Shown in pieces: positions 24,704 to 34,629 of a stretch of 64,000 bases of DNA. Positions within the stretch are counted from its first letter, which is position 1, and every line of letters starts with the position of its first letter. Source of the stretch: Clostridiales bacterium (lineage in GTDB: Bacteria; Bacillota; Clostridia; Lachnospirales; Lachnospiraceae); NCBI GenBank assembly GCA_029010495.1, contig JAQXKO010000025.1:79702-143701 (forward strand), read 5' to 3'. The translations under genes were made by a program, and so were the position numbers. Under the pieces are notes generated by a model. It did no database searches and was not told the DNA's origin. It saw only the letters and a program-made list of their open reading frames with translations.

Positions 24704-24730
24704 ATATAAAAATGTTTTGGAGGTTTATTA

Positions 24731-27712
24731 ATGAAAGAATTATTTAAATTTCATGAAAATTTACAGGAGCTGCATGTAAATACACTTCCTGATCATAATT
24801 ATTTTATTCCGTTTTTAAACGGTGAAGACCCATTTCAGGACAGGGAAAAATCAGGAGCATTTGAAATTTTAAACGGGGAATGGGATTTTAAATTTTTTAA
24901 AAGCTTTTATGATATGACAGATGATGAGCTCTTGTCAGAAAGATATTCTGAAAAAATACCTGTTCCGTCCTGTATTCAGATGCATGATTATGACAAAGCG
25001 CAATATACAAATGTCAGGTATCCGTTGCCTTATAATCCGCCGTTTGTTCCGGATGACAACCCTGTTGCCGTATACCACAGAAAATATGAATATATTAATG
25101 ACGGTCTTGAAAGAATTCTTACATTTGAAGGAGTTGACAGTTGCTTTTATCTGATGATAAACAATCAGCTGTTTGGTTATTCACAGGTTACTCACGGTGT
25201 AAGTGAATTTAATGTTACAGACGCATTACACGAAGGCTTTAACGATATAACCGTTGTTGTTCTTAAATGGTGTGACGGTTCGTATCTTGAGGATCAGGAT
25301 AAATTTCGACTTACGGGTATTATACGCGATGTTTATATGATTAAGCGCCCTGTAAAGTGTATTAAAGAATATAAAATCACGGCTTCATTTAATGATACAT
25401 ATGACAAGGCTATGCTTCATATCGACCTTAAATCAGAGGTTGGAGTTACCATAAAGGTCAAAGACCCGGACGATAATTTGATTAAGGAAGAAAATACATC
25501 AGGTTCATCATATGTTGATGTTACAATTGATAATCCAAAACTCTGGAATGCGGAAACACCTTTCCTTTATAAGATTATTTTTGAAACAAATGATGAAATA
25601 ATCGGTGAAAACTATGGACTAAGAGAAGTAACTGTTAAGGACGGCGTTATTTATATTAATGGACAGAACGTTAAATTTAAAGGAGTAAACCGTCATTCTT
25701 CACATCCTGATACCGGTGCGGTTGTATCTATGGACAGATTAATTAATGACCTTGTTATTATGAAGCATTTTAATGTAAATACAATAAGGACATCTCATTA
25801 TCCTGATGTTCCTGAGTTTTATAAGATTTGCGACAAGCTTGGTTTTTATGTAGTATCTGAAGCAGATATTGAAGCACATGCACAGATGGATTATTATCAG
25901 GCTGCTAAAAATAAAGATAATATTATTATGTCTGCTTCTGCGGGGGTTTTTGAAAAAGCCATTCTTGACAGGACAAACAAGCTTGTAATAAGAGATTTTA
26001 ACCGCTCATGTATCGTATTCTGGTCACTCGGCAATGAGAGTGCATACGGAAGAAATTTTGTAAAGGCCGCTAATTTTATTAAATCAATTGATTTAAGCAG
26101 ACTGATTCATTATGAATCAACATGGCTTAATGTTGATAATTCAGGTCTTGACTGTCTTGATATGACAAGTTATATGTATCCAAAGATTCTTGATTTGTAT
26201 AAAGAAGTCAAGAAGGATAATATTAAACCTGTTTTCCTTTGTGAATACTGCCATGCAATGGGTAACGGTCCGGGAGATTTAGAGGATTACTGGACTGCTA
26301 TTTATTCAAATGATAAGCTTGCAGGCGGTTGTGTATGGGAGCTTACTGATCATGCCGTAATTATTGATGAAAAGGACGGTAAGCCGGTTTACGGTTATGG
26401 CGGCGATTCGGGTGAAACCATGCATGATTATAATTTCTGTATGGACGGACTGATGTATCCGGACAGGACGCCTCATGTGGGCTTCTATGAGATGAAGAAT
26501 GTTTACAGACCGCTTCGTGTTTATACAGAGGATATTTCAAAGGGCATTTACGGTTTCTACAGCTCACTTGATTTTGTTAATTTTAAGGACTATTATAAGC
26601 TTTGTTTTGAGGTAAAGGATAACGGTTCAATAATAAAAGAAGGTGAAATTGATGTGGATATTGCTCCACATGCTTATACTACCATCCATATTCCAAAGCT
26701 TACGGCACTTACCGGAGAGAATTTACGTGTCAGGTTTATTATAAAGCTTAAAAAGTCTCTCCCTTGGATGGAAAAGGATACAGAGCTTGGATTTGATCAG
26801 ATTACACTTATGGAGAGCTTCAGAAAGTATAAGCCTGCCAGAATTAAGGGTAAAAAGCTTCTTAATTCTTCAGAAAGTGACAGAGAAATTGTTGTTAAAG
26901 CAGGAGATTGTGAGTACCGGTTATTAAAGAAAACAGGAATGTTAAAATCTGTAAAAAAAGCGGCTCACGAATATCTTGCTGAGGAAGGTTCCGTTAATCT
27001 GTTCAGATCACCTATTGATAATGATATCAATGATAAGCAGGAATGGTTAAAATTTGGTCTGGACAATCCGATTACAAAGATGTACGGATATAAAATTGTC
27101 GATAATAGTGAAGAAATTAATATTACATTTGATTTTTCACTGACATGTATTAATTCAATTAATCCTGCAGACATTAAGCTTAATTACAAATTCTTCCCGT
27201 CAGGTGATGTCAAGGTCACGATTGAGGGCAATATTAGTGAAGAAATATCGTTTCTTCCAAGATTTGGTATGAGATATAAGCTTGATGAAAACTTTGAAGA
27301 TGTCGTCTATTACGGATATGGTCCGATGGAAAGCTATATTGACAAACATCAGTCAAGTTATGTGGACTTATTCAGTACAACTGTTACCGATAATTATGAG
27401 CCTTATATCAGACCTCAGGAGAATTCATCACATTACGGCACATCTTATGTAAAAATAAGTGATGAGAAATATTCGATGATTATTAATTGTGATGATGAAT
27501 TCAGCTTCAATGTAAGCCATTATACGCAGGAAAATATTACATCAACAGAGCATAGACACAAACTTAACCCAAATGCTCTCACAGAGCTTAACATTGATTA
27601 TTTTATGTCGGGTGTAGGTTCAAATGCCTGCGGACCACAGACAAAGGATGAGTATAAGCTTACAGATAAAGATATTAAATTCAGCTATTATATTTCTCTT
27701 GAGAAAAAGTAG
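24731..27712 (+). CDS. lacZ: Glycoside hydrolase family 2 beta-galactosidase
   Basis: The 993-residue protein is a LacZ-type GH2 enzyme of normal length, hydrolysing terminal beta-galactose. Domain order is the sugar-binding N-terminal domain, two immunoglobulin-like domains, the TIM barrel (about 330-620) and the C-terminal galactosidase domains. Catalytic signatures are GVNRHSSHPDTG, TIRTSHYPDVPEF, the acid/base Glu436 in SLGNESAYG, and the nucleophile Glu505 in FLCEYCHAMGNGPG. No signal peptide is present, so it acts on imported sugars. It lies 15 bases before a GH95 gene. Together they could remove fucose and then galactose from glycan side chains; substrate choice is inferred from that pairing only. 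Confidence 0.92.
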   Translation: MKELFKFHENLQELHVNTLPDHNYFIPFLNGEDPFQDREKSGAFEILNGEWDFKFFKSFYDMTDDELLSERYSEKIPVPSCIQMHDYDKAQYTNVRYPLPYNPPFVPDDNPVAVYHRKYEYINDGLERILTFEGVDSCFYLMINNQLFGYSQVTHGVSEFNVTDALHEGFNDITVVVLKWCDGSYLEDQDKFRLTGIIRDVYMIKRPVKCIKEYKITASFNDTYDKAMLHIDLKSEVGVTIKVKDPDDNLIKEENTSGSSYVDVTIDNPKLWNAETPFLYKIIFETNDEIIGENYGLREVTVKDGVIYINGQNVKFKGVNRHSSHPDTGAVVSMDRLINDLVIMKHFNVNTIRTSHYPDVPEFYKICDKLGFYVVSEADIEAHAQMDYYQAAKNKDNIIMSASAGVFEKAILDRTNKLVIRDFNRSCIVFWSLGNESAYGRNFVKAANFIKSIDLSRLIHYESTWLNVDNSGLDCLDMTSYMYPKILDLYKEVKKDNIKPVFLCEYCHAMGNGPGDLEDYWTAIYSNDKLAGGCVWELTDHAVIIDEKDGKPVYGYGGDSGETMHDYNFCMDGLMYPDRTPHVGFYEMKNVYRPLRVYTEDISKGIYGFYSSLDFVNFKDYYKLCFEVKDNGSIIKEGEIDVDIAPHAYTTIHIPKLTALTGENLRVRFIIKLKKSLPWMEKDTELGFDQITLMESFRKYKPARIKGKKLLNSSESDREIVVKAGDCEYRLLKKTGMLKSVKKAAHEYLAEEGSVNLFRSPIDNDINDKQEWLKFGLDNPITKMYGYKIVDNSEEINITFDFSLTCINSINPADIKLNYKFFPSGDVKVTIEGNISEEISFLPRFGMRYKLDENFEDVVYYGYGPMESYIDKHQSSYVDLFSTTVTDNYEPYIRPQENSSHYGTSYVKISDEKYSMIINCDDEFSFNVSHYTQENITSTEHRHKLNPNALTELNIDYFMSGVGSNACGPQTKDEYKLTDKDIKFSYYISLEKK

Positions 27713-27727
27713 ATAACGGAGTAAATT

Positions 27728-29950
27728 GTGAGTAAATTATTATATAAGACAGATGCCGGTTTCGATTGGAATAAAGCACTTCCGGTCGGAAACGGCAGAC
27801 TTGGTGCAATGATTTTCGGAGGCCGGTCTTATGAGCGTCTTCAGTTGAATGAAGACAGTCTCTGGTATGGCGGTCCGATGGAAAGAATTAATCAGGATTC
27901 ATATAAAAATCTTGAAAAAATCAGAAAACTAATTTTTGACGGAAAGATAAAGGCTGCAGAAGATCTGATTCTTCATTCTTTTTCGGGCAATCCGCCTTCA
28001 ATGAGACCATATCAGCCTTTTGGGGAATTATACATTAACTACAGGGATATTGTGAGCGAGTGTGAAGATTATGAACGCGTGCTTGATATCGATAATTCCG
28101 TTCATATCGTTAAAAAAAGATGTGATAATGTATTATATACCGAAAAAATTATAGCCAGTTATCCTGACAACAGTATTGTAATTAATATTACTACAGATAA
28201 TGATGAACCGTTTAATGCTGATATAGATGCCGGTCGAATGAATTTCTATGACAGGGCATTTCACGATGAACGTAATATGTATTTTTGCGGCAATATGCCG
28301 GGAGACAATTACAGCTTCTGCGGTGGTATTACTGCATATGCCGATTCAGGTAATGTTGAATGTATTGGTCAGTATATTGTATGCAGAAATGTAATTAATC
28401 TGACAATACTGTTTACTGCGGCAACTTCTTACAGAGAGCCTGATCCGCAGATATATGTCAAAAATATTCTTGATAATTTATCAAAAAATAGTTTTGAATG
28501 TATATATGATAAGCATCTTAGGGATTATAAGGCTTTATATGATCATACAAAGCTTTTCCTGCAGCATGATGAACAATATGATTATGTTCCGACTGATGAA
28601 AGACTTGAAAAGCTTATTGAGGGCGGCAGTGACAACGGACTTATAAATACTTATTTTGACTTTGGTAAATATCTGTTAATCAGCTCCTCAAGAGAAGGAA
28701 GTCTTCCTGCAAATTTACAGGGAGTGTGGTGCAAAGACCTTGATCCGCCTTGGGGATGTAAGTACACAATTAATATTAACACACAGATGAATTACTGGCC
28801 GGCGGAGTTGCTTGGACTTGGAAAATGTCATTTGCCTTTGTTTGAGCTAATGTTAAAAATGTTGGATAACGGCAGGAAAACAGCAGAAAAAATGTATGGC
28901 TGCAGGGGAATTGTTGCACATCATAATACTGATTTGTGGGGCGACTGTGCACCTCAGGATTTATGGATTCCGGGAACATACTGGGTTATGAGCATACCAT
29001 GGCTGTGTACGCATATCATGAAGCATTACGAATATTCTTCTGATAAGGAATTCGTAAAAAAAATGTATCCTTTCGTCAAGGAATCAGTTCTGTTTTTTCA
29101 TGATTTTCTTGTTGAAAAGAATGGTATGTTATGTATATGTCCGTCTGTATCACCTGAAAATACATATATCCTGCCTAATGGTGAGAGAGGCAGTATATGC
29201 TTCAACTCAACGATGGATGTAGAGATTTTACGTGATCATTTTAAAAATTTCCTAAAATTATATGAAATATACGGAGATGATGATGAAGAATTTTATCACA
29301 GGACTGAAATGATGCTTGAGAAGCTTCCTGAATTAAAAATCGGTAAGCACGGTCAGATTATGGAATGGGTTGAAGATTATGAAGAAGCTGAACCCGGTCA
29401 CAGACATATTTCCCAGCTTTATGCACTTTATCCTTCAGATCAGATTACTGTATTCGATACTCCTGAACTTGCCGATGCATGCAGGAAGACTATTGAAAGG
29501 CGATTGTCATTCGGTGGCGGTCATACCGGATGGTCAAGAGCGTGGATAATGAATATGTATGCCAGACTGTGGGAGGGAGAAAAGGTTTATGATAACCTGA
29601 TGCTCTTATTAAAACAGTCTACACTGACTAATCTGTTTGACAATCATCCGCCTTTTCAGATTGATGGTAATTTTGGCTCCGTTGCAGCCATTTGCGAAGC
29701 ATTTGTCCAGACTAATAAAGACAGGGTATTTATATGTCCGGCTTTATCAAAGCGATTCGGCTCAGGTAAGATTGAAAATCTGTGCATTCCGGGCGGCGGA
29801 CGAGTTTCAATTGTTTTTAAAGACGGAAATGTAATTGAATTTACAATTTCCTCCCTTGTTGATAATTATTCATCAAAGGTGTTTTGTAATGAAAAAGAAT
29901 ATATTGTAAATCTGAACAGGGATGAAGCATTTACAGTATGCTTCAATTAA
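27728..29950 (+). CDS. Glycoside hydrolase family 95 enzyme (alpha-L-fucosidase type)
   Basis: The 740-residue product is a GH95 protein, a family of inverting alpha-1,2-L-fucosidases that also includes alpha-L-galactosidases. The N-terminus has the family signature WNKALPVGNGRLGAMIFGG with LQLNEDSLWYGGP. The (alpha/alpha)6 barrel shows NINTQMNYWPAELLGL, VAHHNTDLWGDCAP, SPENTYILPNGE and HPPFQIDGNFGSVAAI. No signal peptide is seen, so it is likely cytoplasmic. It starts at GTG 27728 with GGAG nine bases upstream. Its last eight bases overlap the convergent protease gene on the other strand. Fucosidase versus galactosidase specificity cannot be told. Confidence 0.9.
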   Translation: MSKLLYKTDAGFDWNKALPVGNGRLGAMIFGGRSYERLQLNEDSLWYGGPMERINQDSYKNLEKIRKLIFDGKIKAAEDLILHSFSGNPPSMRPYQPFGELYINYRDIVSECEDYERVLDIDNSVHIVKKRCDNVLYTEKIIASYPDNSIVINITTDNDEPFNADIDAGRMNFYDRAFHDERNMYFCGNMPGDNYSFCGGITAYADSGNVECIGQYIVCRNVINLTILFTAATSYREPDPQIYVKNILDNLSKNSFECIYDKHLRDYKALYDHTKLFLQHDEQYDYVPTDERLEKLIEGGSDNGLINTYFDFGKYLLISSSREGSLPANLQGVWCKDLDPPWGCKYTININTQMNYWPAELLGLGKCHLPLFELMLKMLDNGRKTAEKMYGCRGIVAHHNTDLWGDCAPQDLWIPGTYWVMSIPWLCTHIMKHYEYSSDKEFVKKMYPFVKESVLFFHDFLVEKNGMLCICPSVSPENTYILPNGERGSICFNSTMDVEILRDHFKNFLKLYEIYGDDDEEFYHRTEMMLEKLPELKIGKHGQIMEWVEDYEEAEPGHRHISQLYALYPSDQITVFDTPELADACRKTIERRLSFGGGHTGWSRAWIMNMYARLWEGEKVYDNLMLLLKQSTLTNLFDNHPPFQIDGNFGSVAAICEAFVQTNKDRVFICPALSKRFGSGKIENLCIPGGGRVSIVFKDGNVIEFTISSLVDNYSSKVFCNEKEYIVNLNRDEAFTVCFN

Positions 29951-30602
29951 TACTTTTGTTTATTATCAATTCAAAAAGCTTATTTATTGCGGTATTCAAT
30001 CCGCCAATCTTATTAATTAATCCAAGATTCACACAGGTTGCTGCGTCTAACATTGAACCAACATCCTGTGTGAGTTCTTTTTTATTGTTTATTATCCGTT
30101 TATAATCATTCTTTCTGATTAGACTGTTTTTTACTATATATTCAGTAACCCTGTTTTGTAATTTATCTATATATTCATATGATATTTCTGAGCCGATCAT
30201 TGTTCCGGTAAAGCGTACCGGATGTGCAAGCATAAGGCCTGATGGTGCAATATAGCTTATATCTGCAGATATGGCAATAGGTATGCCTATGGAGTGACAG
30301 GTGCCGATTGTAAGTGATACGACAGGTTTGGTAATTGTTGAAATACATTCTGCCAAAGCAAGTCCTGCATCTACGTCTCCGCCAGTTGTATGGATAAGTA
30401 TAAACAGACCTGAAATGTCAGGATCTGTTTCAACCATTGTAAGAATAGGGAAAAGATGTTCATAACATGTGGATTTATAGCCTGAATTAGTAACGACATG
30501 TCCTTCAATTTCGCCTATGATTTGTAAGTAACAAATTTTCACTCCTGATTTATCATGAAAAAAAGAAAATCCATATTCTTTAATCTGTTCATAACTGTCC
30601 AT
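29943..30602 (-). CDS. tepA: ClpP-fold serine protease of the TepA type
   Basis: The 219-residue product belongs to the Clp protease/crotonase fold group and is close to TepA, the Bacillus translocation-enhancing protein. The crossover segment is LFILIHTTGGDVDAGLALAE. The presumed nucleophile Ser lies in IGTCHSIGIPIAISAD, and the presumed His in LMLAHPVRFTG. No membrane segment is evident. The start is ATG at 30602 (complement), preceded by CGGAG; the longer frame would need a TTG at 30623. It is the first minus-strand gene in the window, convergent with the GH95 gene and divergent from uppP. Protease activity is assumed from the family. Confidence 0.85.
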   Translation of the reverse strand: MDSYEQIKEYGFSFFHDKSGVKICYLQIIGEIEGHVVTNSGYKSTCYEHLFPILTMVETDPDISGLFILIHTTGGDVDAGLALAECISTITKPVVSLTIGTCHSIGIPIAISADISYIAPSGLMLAHPVRFTGTMIGSEISYEYIDKLQNRVTEYIVKNSLIRKNDYKRIINNKKELTQDVGSMLDAATCVNLGLINKIGGLNTAINKLFELIINKSIN

Positions 30603-30698
30603 ATTATTATATTCTCCGTGCAAACATATTTATTGTATTATTATTTCCGAAAAATTTATGTTTGATACAATATATAGGTTTAATTTTTTAATTGATTG

Positions 30699-30707
30699 TG
30701 ATATAAT
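30699..30707 (+). promoter_or_regulatory. Extended -10 promoter before uppP
   Basis: TGATATAAT (30699-30707) is a perfect extended -10 element (TG-n-TATAAT). The -35 region is poor. It lies 45 bases before the uppP start, in the divergent gap with tepA. Confidence 0.5.
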
Positions 30708-30751
30708 GAAGAAGACTATGGATTAATTAACTTTGGGATGGAGGATAAGAA

Positions 30752-31597
30752 ATGACTTTTATTGAATTTCTGAAAATAATTTTCTTCGGTATTGTAGAGG
30801 GTATTACTGAATGGCTTCCTGTCAGCAGTACAGGTCATATGCTGTTAGTTGACCAGTTCATCAGATTAGATGTTTCCGAGCAGTTTTTTAATGTGTTTCT
30901 CGTTGTGATACAGCTCGGTGCGATTCTGGCAGTAGTAATGATTTTCTTCAATAAAATATGGCCTTTTTGCAACAATAAAGAAGATTATTACCTGAATATT
31001 CCAAAGGTTGTACTTTGGATAAAAATAATTATTGCCTGTCTTCCGGCTGCAGTGATAGGCTTATTGTTTGAAGATAAGATTGATGCAATTTTTTATACGG
31101 ACAAAACAGCACCATATACTGTCGGAACCACACTTCTTCTTTACGGTATTTTATTTATTGTAATTGAAAGATACAATAAAACCCGTACTCCCAAATATAA
31201 CAGTATTGATCGACTGCCGATAAAAATTGCGTTTTTAATTGGCGTATTTCAGATTCTTGCCATAATTCCGGGTACTTCAAGATCCGGAGCTACGATTCTC
31301 GGAGCGATTCTTATCGGAACAAGCAGAAGTGTAGCAGCAGAATTTACGTTTTACCTTGCAATTCCGGTAATGTTTGGAGCAAGTCTTCTTAAAATTGTCA
31401 AATTTATTTCTAATTACGGAATGTTTTCCGGAAATGAAATAGTGATTTTATTGACAGGATGTATTGTATCGTTTATGGTATCATTTTTTGTTATTAAATT
31501 CTTTATGGATTATATTAAAAAACATGATTTTTCATTCTTTGGTATATATAGAATTGTGCTTGGTGTAATTGTTCTATTATATTTTTCTTTAAGATAA
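30752..31597 (+). CDS. uppP: Undecaprenyl-diphosphatase UppP (BacA)
   Basis: UppP is a membrane enzyme that dephosphorylates undecaprenyl pyrophosphate and so recycles the lipid carrier for peptidoglycan synthesis; it can confer bacitracin tolerance. The 281-residue protein has about seven or eight membrane segments. It carries the signature loops [18 protein letters not shown] at residues 12-29 and [14 protein letters not shown] near 175. ATG 30752 follows GGATGGAGG. It precedes ftsK by 16 bases and may share its transcript. Confidence 0.95.
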   Translation: MTFIEFLKIIFFGIVEGITEWLPVSSTGHMLLVDQFIRLDVSEQFFNVFLVVIQLGAILAVVMIFFNKIWPFCNNKEDYYLNIPKVVLWIKIIIACLPAAVIGLLFEDKIDAIFYTDKTAPYTVGTTLLLYGILFIVIERYNKTRTPKYNSIDRLPIKIAFLIGVFQILAIIPGTSRSGATILGAILIGTSRSVAAEFTFYLAIPVMFGASLLKIVKFISNYGMFSGNEIVILLTGCIVSFMVSFFVIKFFMDYIKKHDFSFFGIYRIVLGVIVLLYFSLR

Positions 31598-31613
31598 CAG
31601 TTTGGAGGAAAAA

Positions 31614-34613
31614 ATGTCAGAAACAAAGAAAACCGGTGCTGTTAAAAATAACAGTAACGCAAAAAATCCAGTAAAAAAAGAACAGAATTCAAAAAAAGAG
31701 TCTTCAGCTAAAAAAACGAAGAATTCTACTGAGTTTGAAAAATACAGAAATAATAAAAAGAAGGGCGCTGCTCCCCGCGAGGAAAGCATTGAGGAAATAA
31801 ATGAAACAATCCGTCGCGGCGAATTATCTTTTCAGGAAACCATGCGCGGACGTAAAGTTAAGGATGAGATTATAATTATCGTATCCTTTCTTTTAAGTCT
31901 GCTGATGGTTCTGTCTTATTTTGATTTGTGCGGAATTATCGGTACAATGCTTAATTGTATCCTGTTTGGTATGATGGGTGTCTTTGCATATGTGTTTCCG
32001 ATTGTCTTTTTCGGTTTTGTATTATTTCTGCTTGCAAACAGGTATAACTCTTTGTCCAGAAGCAAGATAACACTCTGTGCAATAATTATAATATGCATAA
32101 CGTCAATAATACATATACTTTCCGTTTATGACAATGTTACATTTTTCGGCAGCTTTGCCGAAGGCTTCAAAAATAAAAGCGGAGGCGGCTTTGCAGGTGA
32201 GCTTCTTGCATGGCCTTTCTGTCATCTTTTCGGTAAAATAGCAGCAATTATTATTGAAATAGTAATTATTATAGTATCCTTCATGTTACTTACCGGTAAG
32301 GCTTTGTTATCTATTGTAGGTAATAAATCCAAGCAGGAGTATAAAAATATTACTCAAAAAAAGAAAGAATTTGATGCGGCCAGGGTTAAAAGAAAATACG
32401 AGGAAAATATTGCCCGTACTAACTACAACAGAAATAATTATATATCCGGTACTGATAAGGGGCTGTATTCCGTACCTGTTGACAATGCAAACAAGCAGGG
32501 TGAATTTATTCCCAGGAAAACTAATGAAAGCTTCTTGAAAAGGCTTAAACAGACTGGCGGTAATTTTGAAGAAAATAAAAAGCCTGTTGAAAATGAAGCT
32601 TCAGTTGCTGAAGCTCCAAAAAATGAGCCCGACAGTGGTCTTGACATGATCGAAATTACAGGTTTGCCTGCTGAAGCTAAGAAAAATGATGAAGAAGTAT
32701 ATGTTTCCGAATTGAAGAGAAAGTTCGGTACGTCTGATGAAAAAGAATATATAAATAATGAGATAACAAAGGATGCAAATTATGACAGTGAGGTATTTGC
32801 AGATAAAAAGAAGGTTGATTCTTCAGACAGACCGTTTATAACAGATGAATCAGACGTTATTTCAAATCAGGCTTCGTCAAATTTCGGTATGCCTGCAAAT
32901 AAAGATTCGTCAACACTTACAAAATCTTCAAATCCGGCTGTGTTTGCCCGAGGAGATTATAAAAAGATTACATCATCATCGGAAAATTTATCACACAGCA
33001 TTAACGGTCTTCAAAATCAGCCGTCAGCTTCTCCGGTGAATGATGCGACTTCGCAGTCATTTATTAAAGAAAAGGTTAAAAAGATCGCTAAACCATATAA
33101 ATATCCGCCAATCAGTCTGCTTAAGAGAGCAGGGGCAGCTGCCGGCTCTTCTAAAAATGAAAACAGGGAAGTTGCCAAAAAACTTGAGGATACTCTTAAA
33201 AGCTTCGGCGTGGATGTTGATGTTGACTACAATGCAATCAGTTGCGGACCAAGCGTAACCAGATATGAACTTATTCCGAAGCCGGGTGTAAAGGTAAGCA
33301 GGATAACAGGCCTTGCCGATGATATTAAGCTTAATCTGGCCGCATCAGACATCAGAATTGAAGCACCGATTCCGGGTAAATCAGCCATAGGTATTGAGGT
33401 GCCTAACAAGGTAAACCAGATTGTTACTCTTGGGGATTTGATTTGCTCTAATGAATTTAGAAATTCAGATAAGAAGCTGACATTTGCAGTCGGTAAGGAT
33501 ATCGGAGGACAGGTTAAGATAGCAGATATTTCAAGAATGCCTCATCTGCTTATTGCCGGTGCTACGGGTTCAGGTAAGTCTGTATGTATCAATACATTAA
33601 TTGTCAGTATATTGTATAAAGCATCACCGGAGGATGTTAAGCTTATTTTAGTTGATCCGAAGGTCGTTGAGTTGTCGGTATACAATGGAATACCGCACCT
33701 TCTGATTCCTGTTGTAACTGATCCTAAAAAGGCATCTGGTGCACTTTTCTGGGCTGTACATGAAATGGATGAGCGTTATCAGAAATTCGCAAAGCTCGGC
33801 GTCAGGGATTTGACTGGATATAATGAAAGTATTAAAAACAGGAAAGAGCCGTTTGTTGATGAAAAGGGTGAAGAATATACCAAACTTCCTCAAATTGTAA
33901 TTGTAATTGACGAGCTTGCGGACCTTATGATGGTTGCACCGGGTGAGGTTGAAGAGCATATATGCAGACTTGCACAGCTTGCACGTGCGGCAGGTATTCA
34001 CCTTGTAATTGCAACGCAGAGGCCTACAGTAAATGTCATTACCGGACTTATTAAAGCTAATGTACCGTCACGAATTGCATTTGCTGTTTCTTCTCAGATT
34101 GATTCAAGGACAATTATTGACATGGCCGGAGCAGAAAAACTCCTCGGAAAGGGTGATATGCTTTTCTTCCCACAGGGACTTACCAAGCCTGTTCGAGTGC
34201 AGGGCGCTTTTGTTTCTGATAATGAGGTCAGTGATATTGTAAACTTTGTTAAACAAAACAATGAAATTGATTATGATGACGAGATTGAGCAGAAGATGAA
34301 TACAGCTGCCAGCGAAAACAAAAATTCCAAAGGCAACGGACAGACCGGTTTAGACGCCCAGTCGTCAGGTCCTTCCAATGATTATGATGAATATATCTAT
34401 GCATCCGGAATTTTTATTATTTCTAAGGAAAAAGCTTCTATCGGTGCTCTTCAGCGCCAATTTAAAATCGGTTTTAACAGAGCCGCACGAATAATGGACC
34501 AGCTTGCCGATTTCGGTGTAGTAGGACCTGAAGAGGGTACTAAGCCAAGACAGATACTTATGACTGCAGATGCATTTGAAAAATTTGCAGTTGAAAAAGG
34601 ATTAAAGAATTAA
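31614..34613 (+). CDS. ftsK: DNA translocase FtsK/SpoIIIE
   Basis: The 999-residue protein is a septum-located DNA pump that clears chromosomes from the closing division site. After a basic, Lys-rich start come four membrane helices (about 85-235), a long hydrophilic linker (about 235-490), and the motor. The motor has [20 protein letters not shown], the P-loop [40 protein letters not shown] and [20 protein letters not shown]. The C-terminal gamma winged helix (about 930-999) reads DNA polarity signals. ATG 31614 follows GGAGG; the in-frame TTG 31602 lies just before that site. Length is toward the upper end for Clostridia because of the linker. Confidence 0.95.
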   Translation: MSETKKTGAVKNNSNAKNPVKKEQNSKKESSAKKTKNSTEFEKYRNNKKKGAAPREESIEEINETIRRGELSFQETMRGRKVKDEIIIIVSFLLSLLMVLSYFDLCGIIGTMLNCILFGMMGVFAYVFPIVFFGFVLFLLANRYNSLSRSKITLCAIIIICITSIIHILSVYDNVTFFGSFAEGFKNKSGGGFAGELLAWPFCHLFGKIAAIIIEIVIIIVSFMLLTGKALLSIVGNKSKQEYKNITQKKKEFDAARVKRKYEENIARTNYNRNNYISGTDKGLYSVPVDNANKQGEFIPRKTNESFLKRLKQTGGNFEENKKPVENEASVAEAPKNEPDSGLDMIEITGLPAEAKKNDEEVYVSELKRKFGTSDEKEYINNEITKDANYDSEVFADKKKVDSSDRPFITDESDVISNQASSNFGMPANKDSSTLTKSSNPAVFARGDYKKITSSSENLSHSINGLQNQPSASPVNDATSQSFIKEKVKKIAKPYKYPPISLLKRAGAAAGSSKNENREVAKKLEDTLKSFGVDVDVDYNAISCGPSVTRYELIPKPGVKVSRITGLADDIKLNLAASDIRIEAPIPGKSAIGIEVPNKVNQIVTLGDLICSNEFRNSDKKLTFAVGKDIGGQVKIADISRMPHLLIAGATGSGKSVCINTLIVSILYKASPEDVKLILVDPKVVELSVYNGIPHLLIPVVTDPKKASGALFWAVHEMDERYQKFAKLGVRDLTGYNESIKNRKEPFVDEKGEEYTKLPQIVIVIDELADLMMVAPGEVEEHICRLAQLARAAGIHLVIATQRPTVNVITGLIKANVPSRIAFAVSSQIDSRTIIDMAGAEKLLGKGDMLFFPQGLTKPVRVQGAFVSDNEVSDIVNFVKQNNEIDYDDEIEQKMNTAASENKNSKGNGQTGLDAQSSGPSNDYDEYIYASGIFIISKEKASIGALQRQFKIGFNRAARIMDQLADFGVVGPEEGTKPRQILMTADAFEKFAVEKGLKN

Positions 34614-34629
34614 TTTTTATGAGGATATT

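Noticed and set aside
29943..29950. Eight-base convergent overlap of GH95 and tepA genes as a regulatory antisense element
   Set aside because: Short 3' overlaps of convergent genes are common and no further structure supports a function.
30603..30623. Longer N-terminus of the TepA-like protein
   Set aside because: It requires a TTG start with no ribosome binding site; CGGAG is placed for the ATG at 30602.
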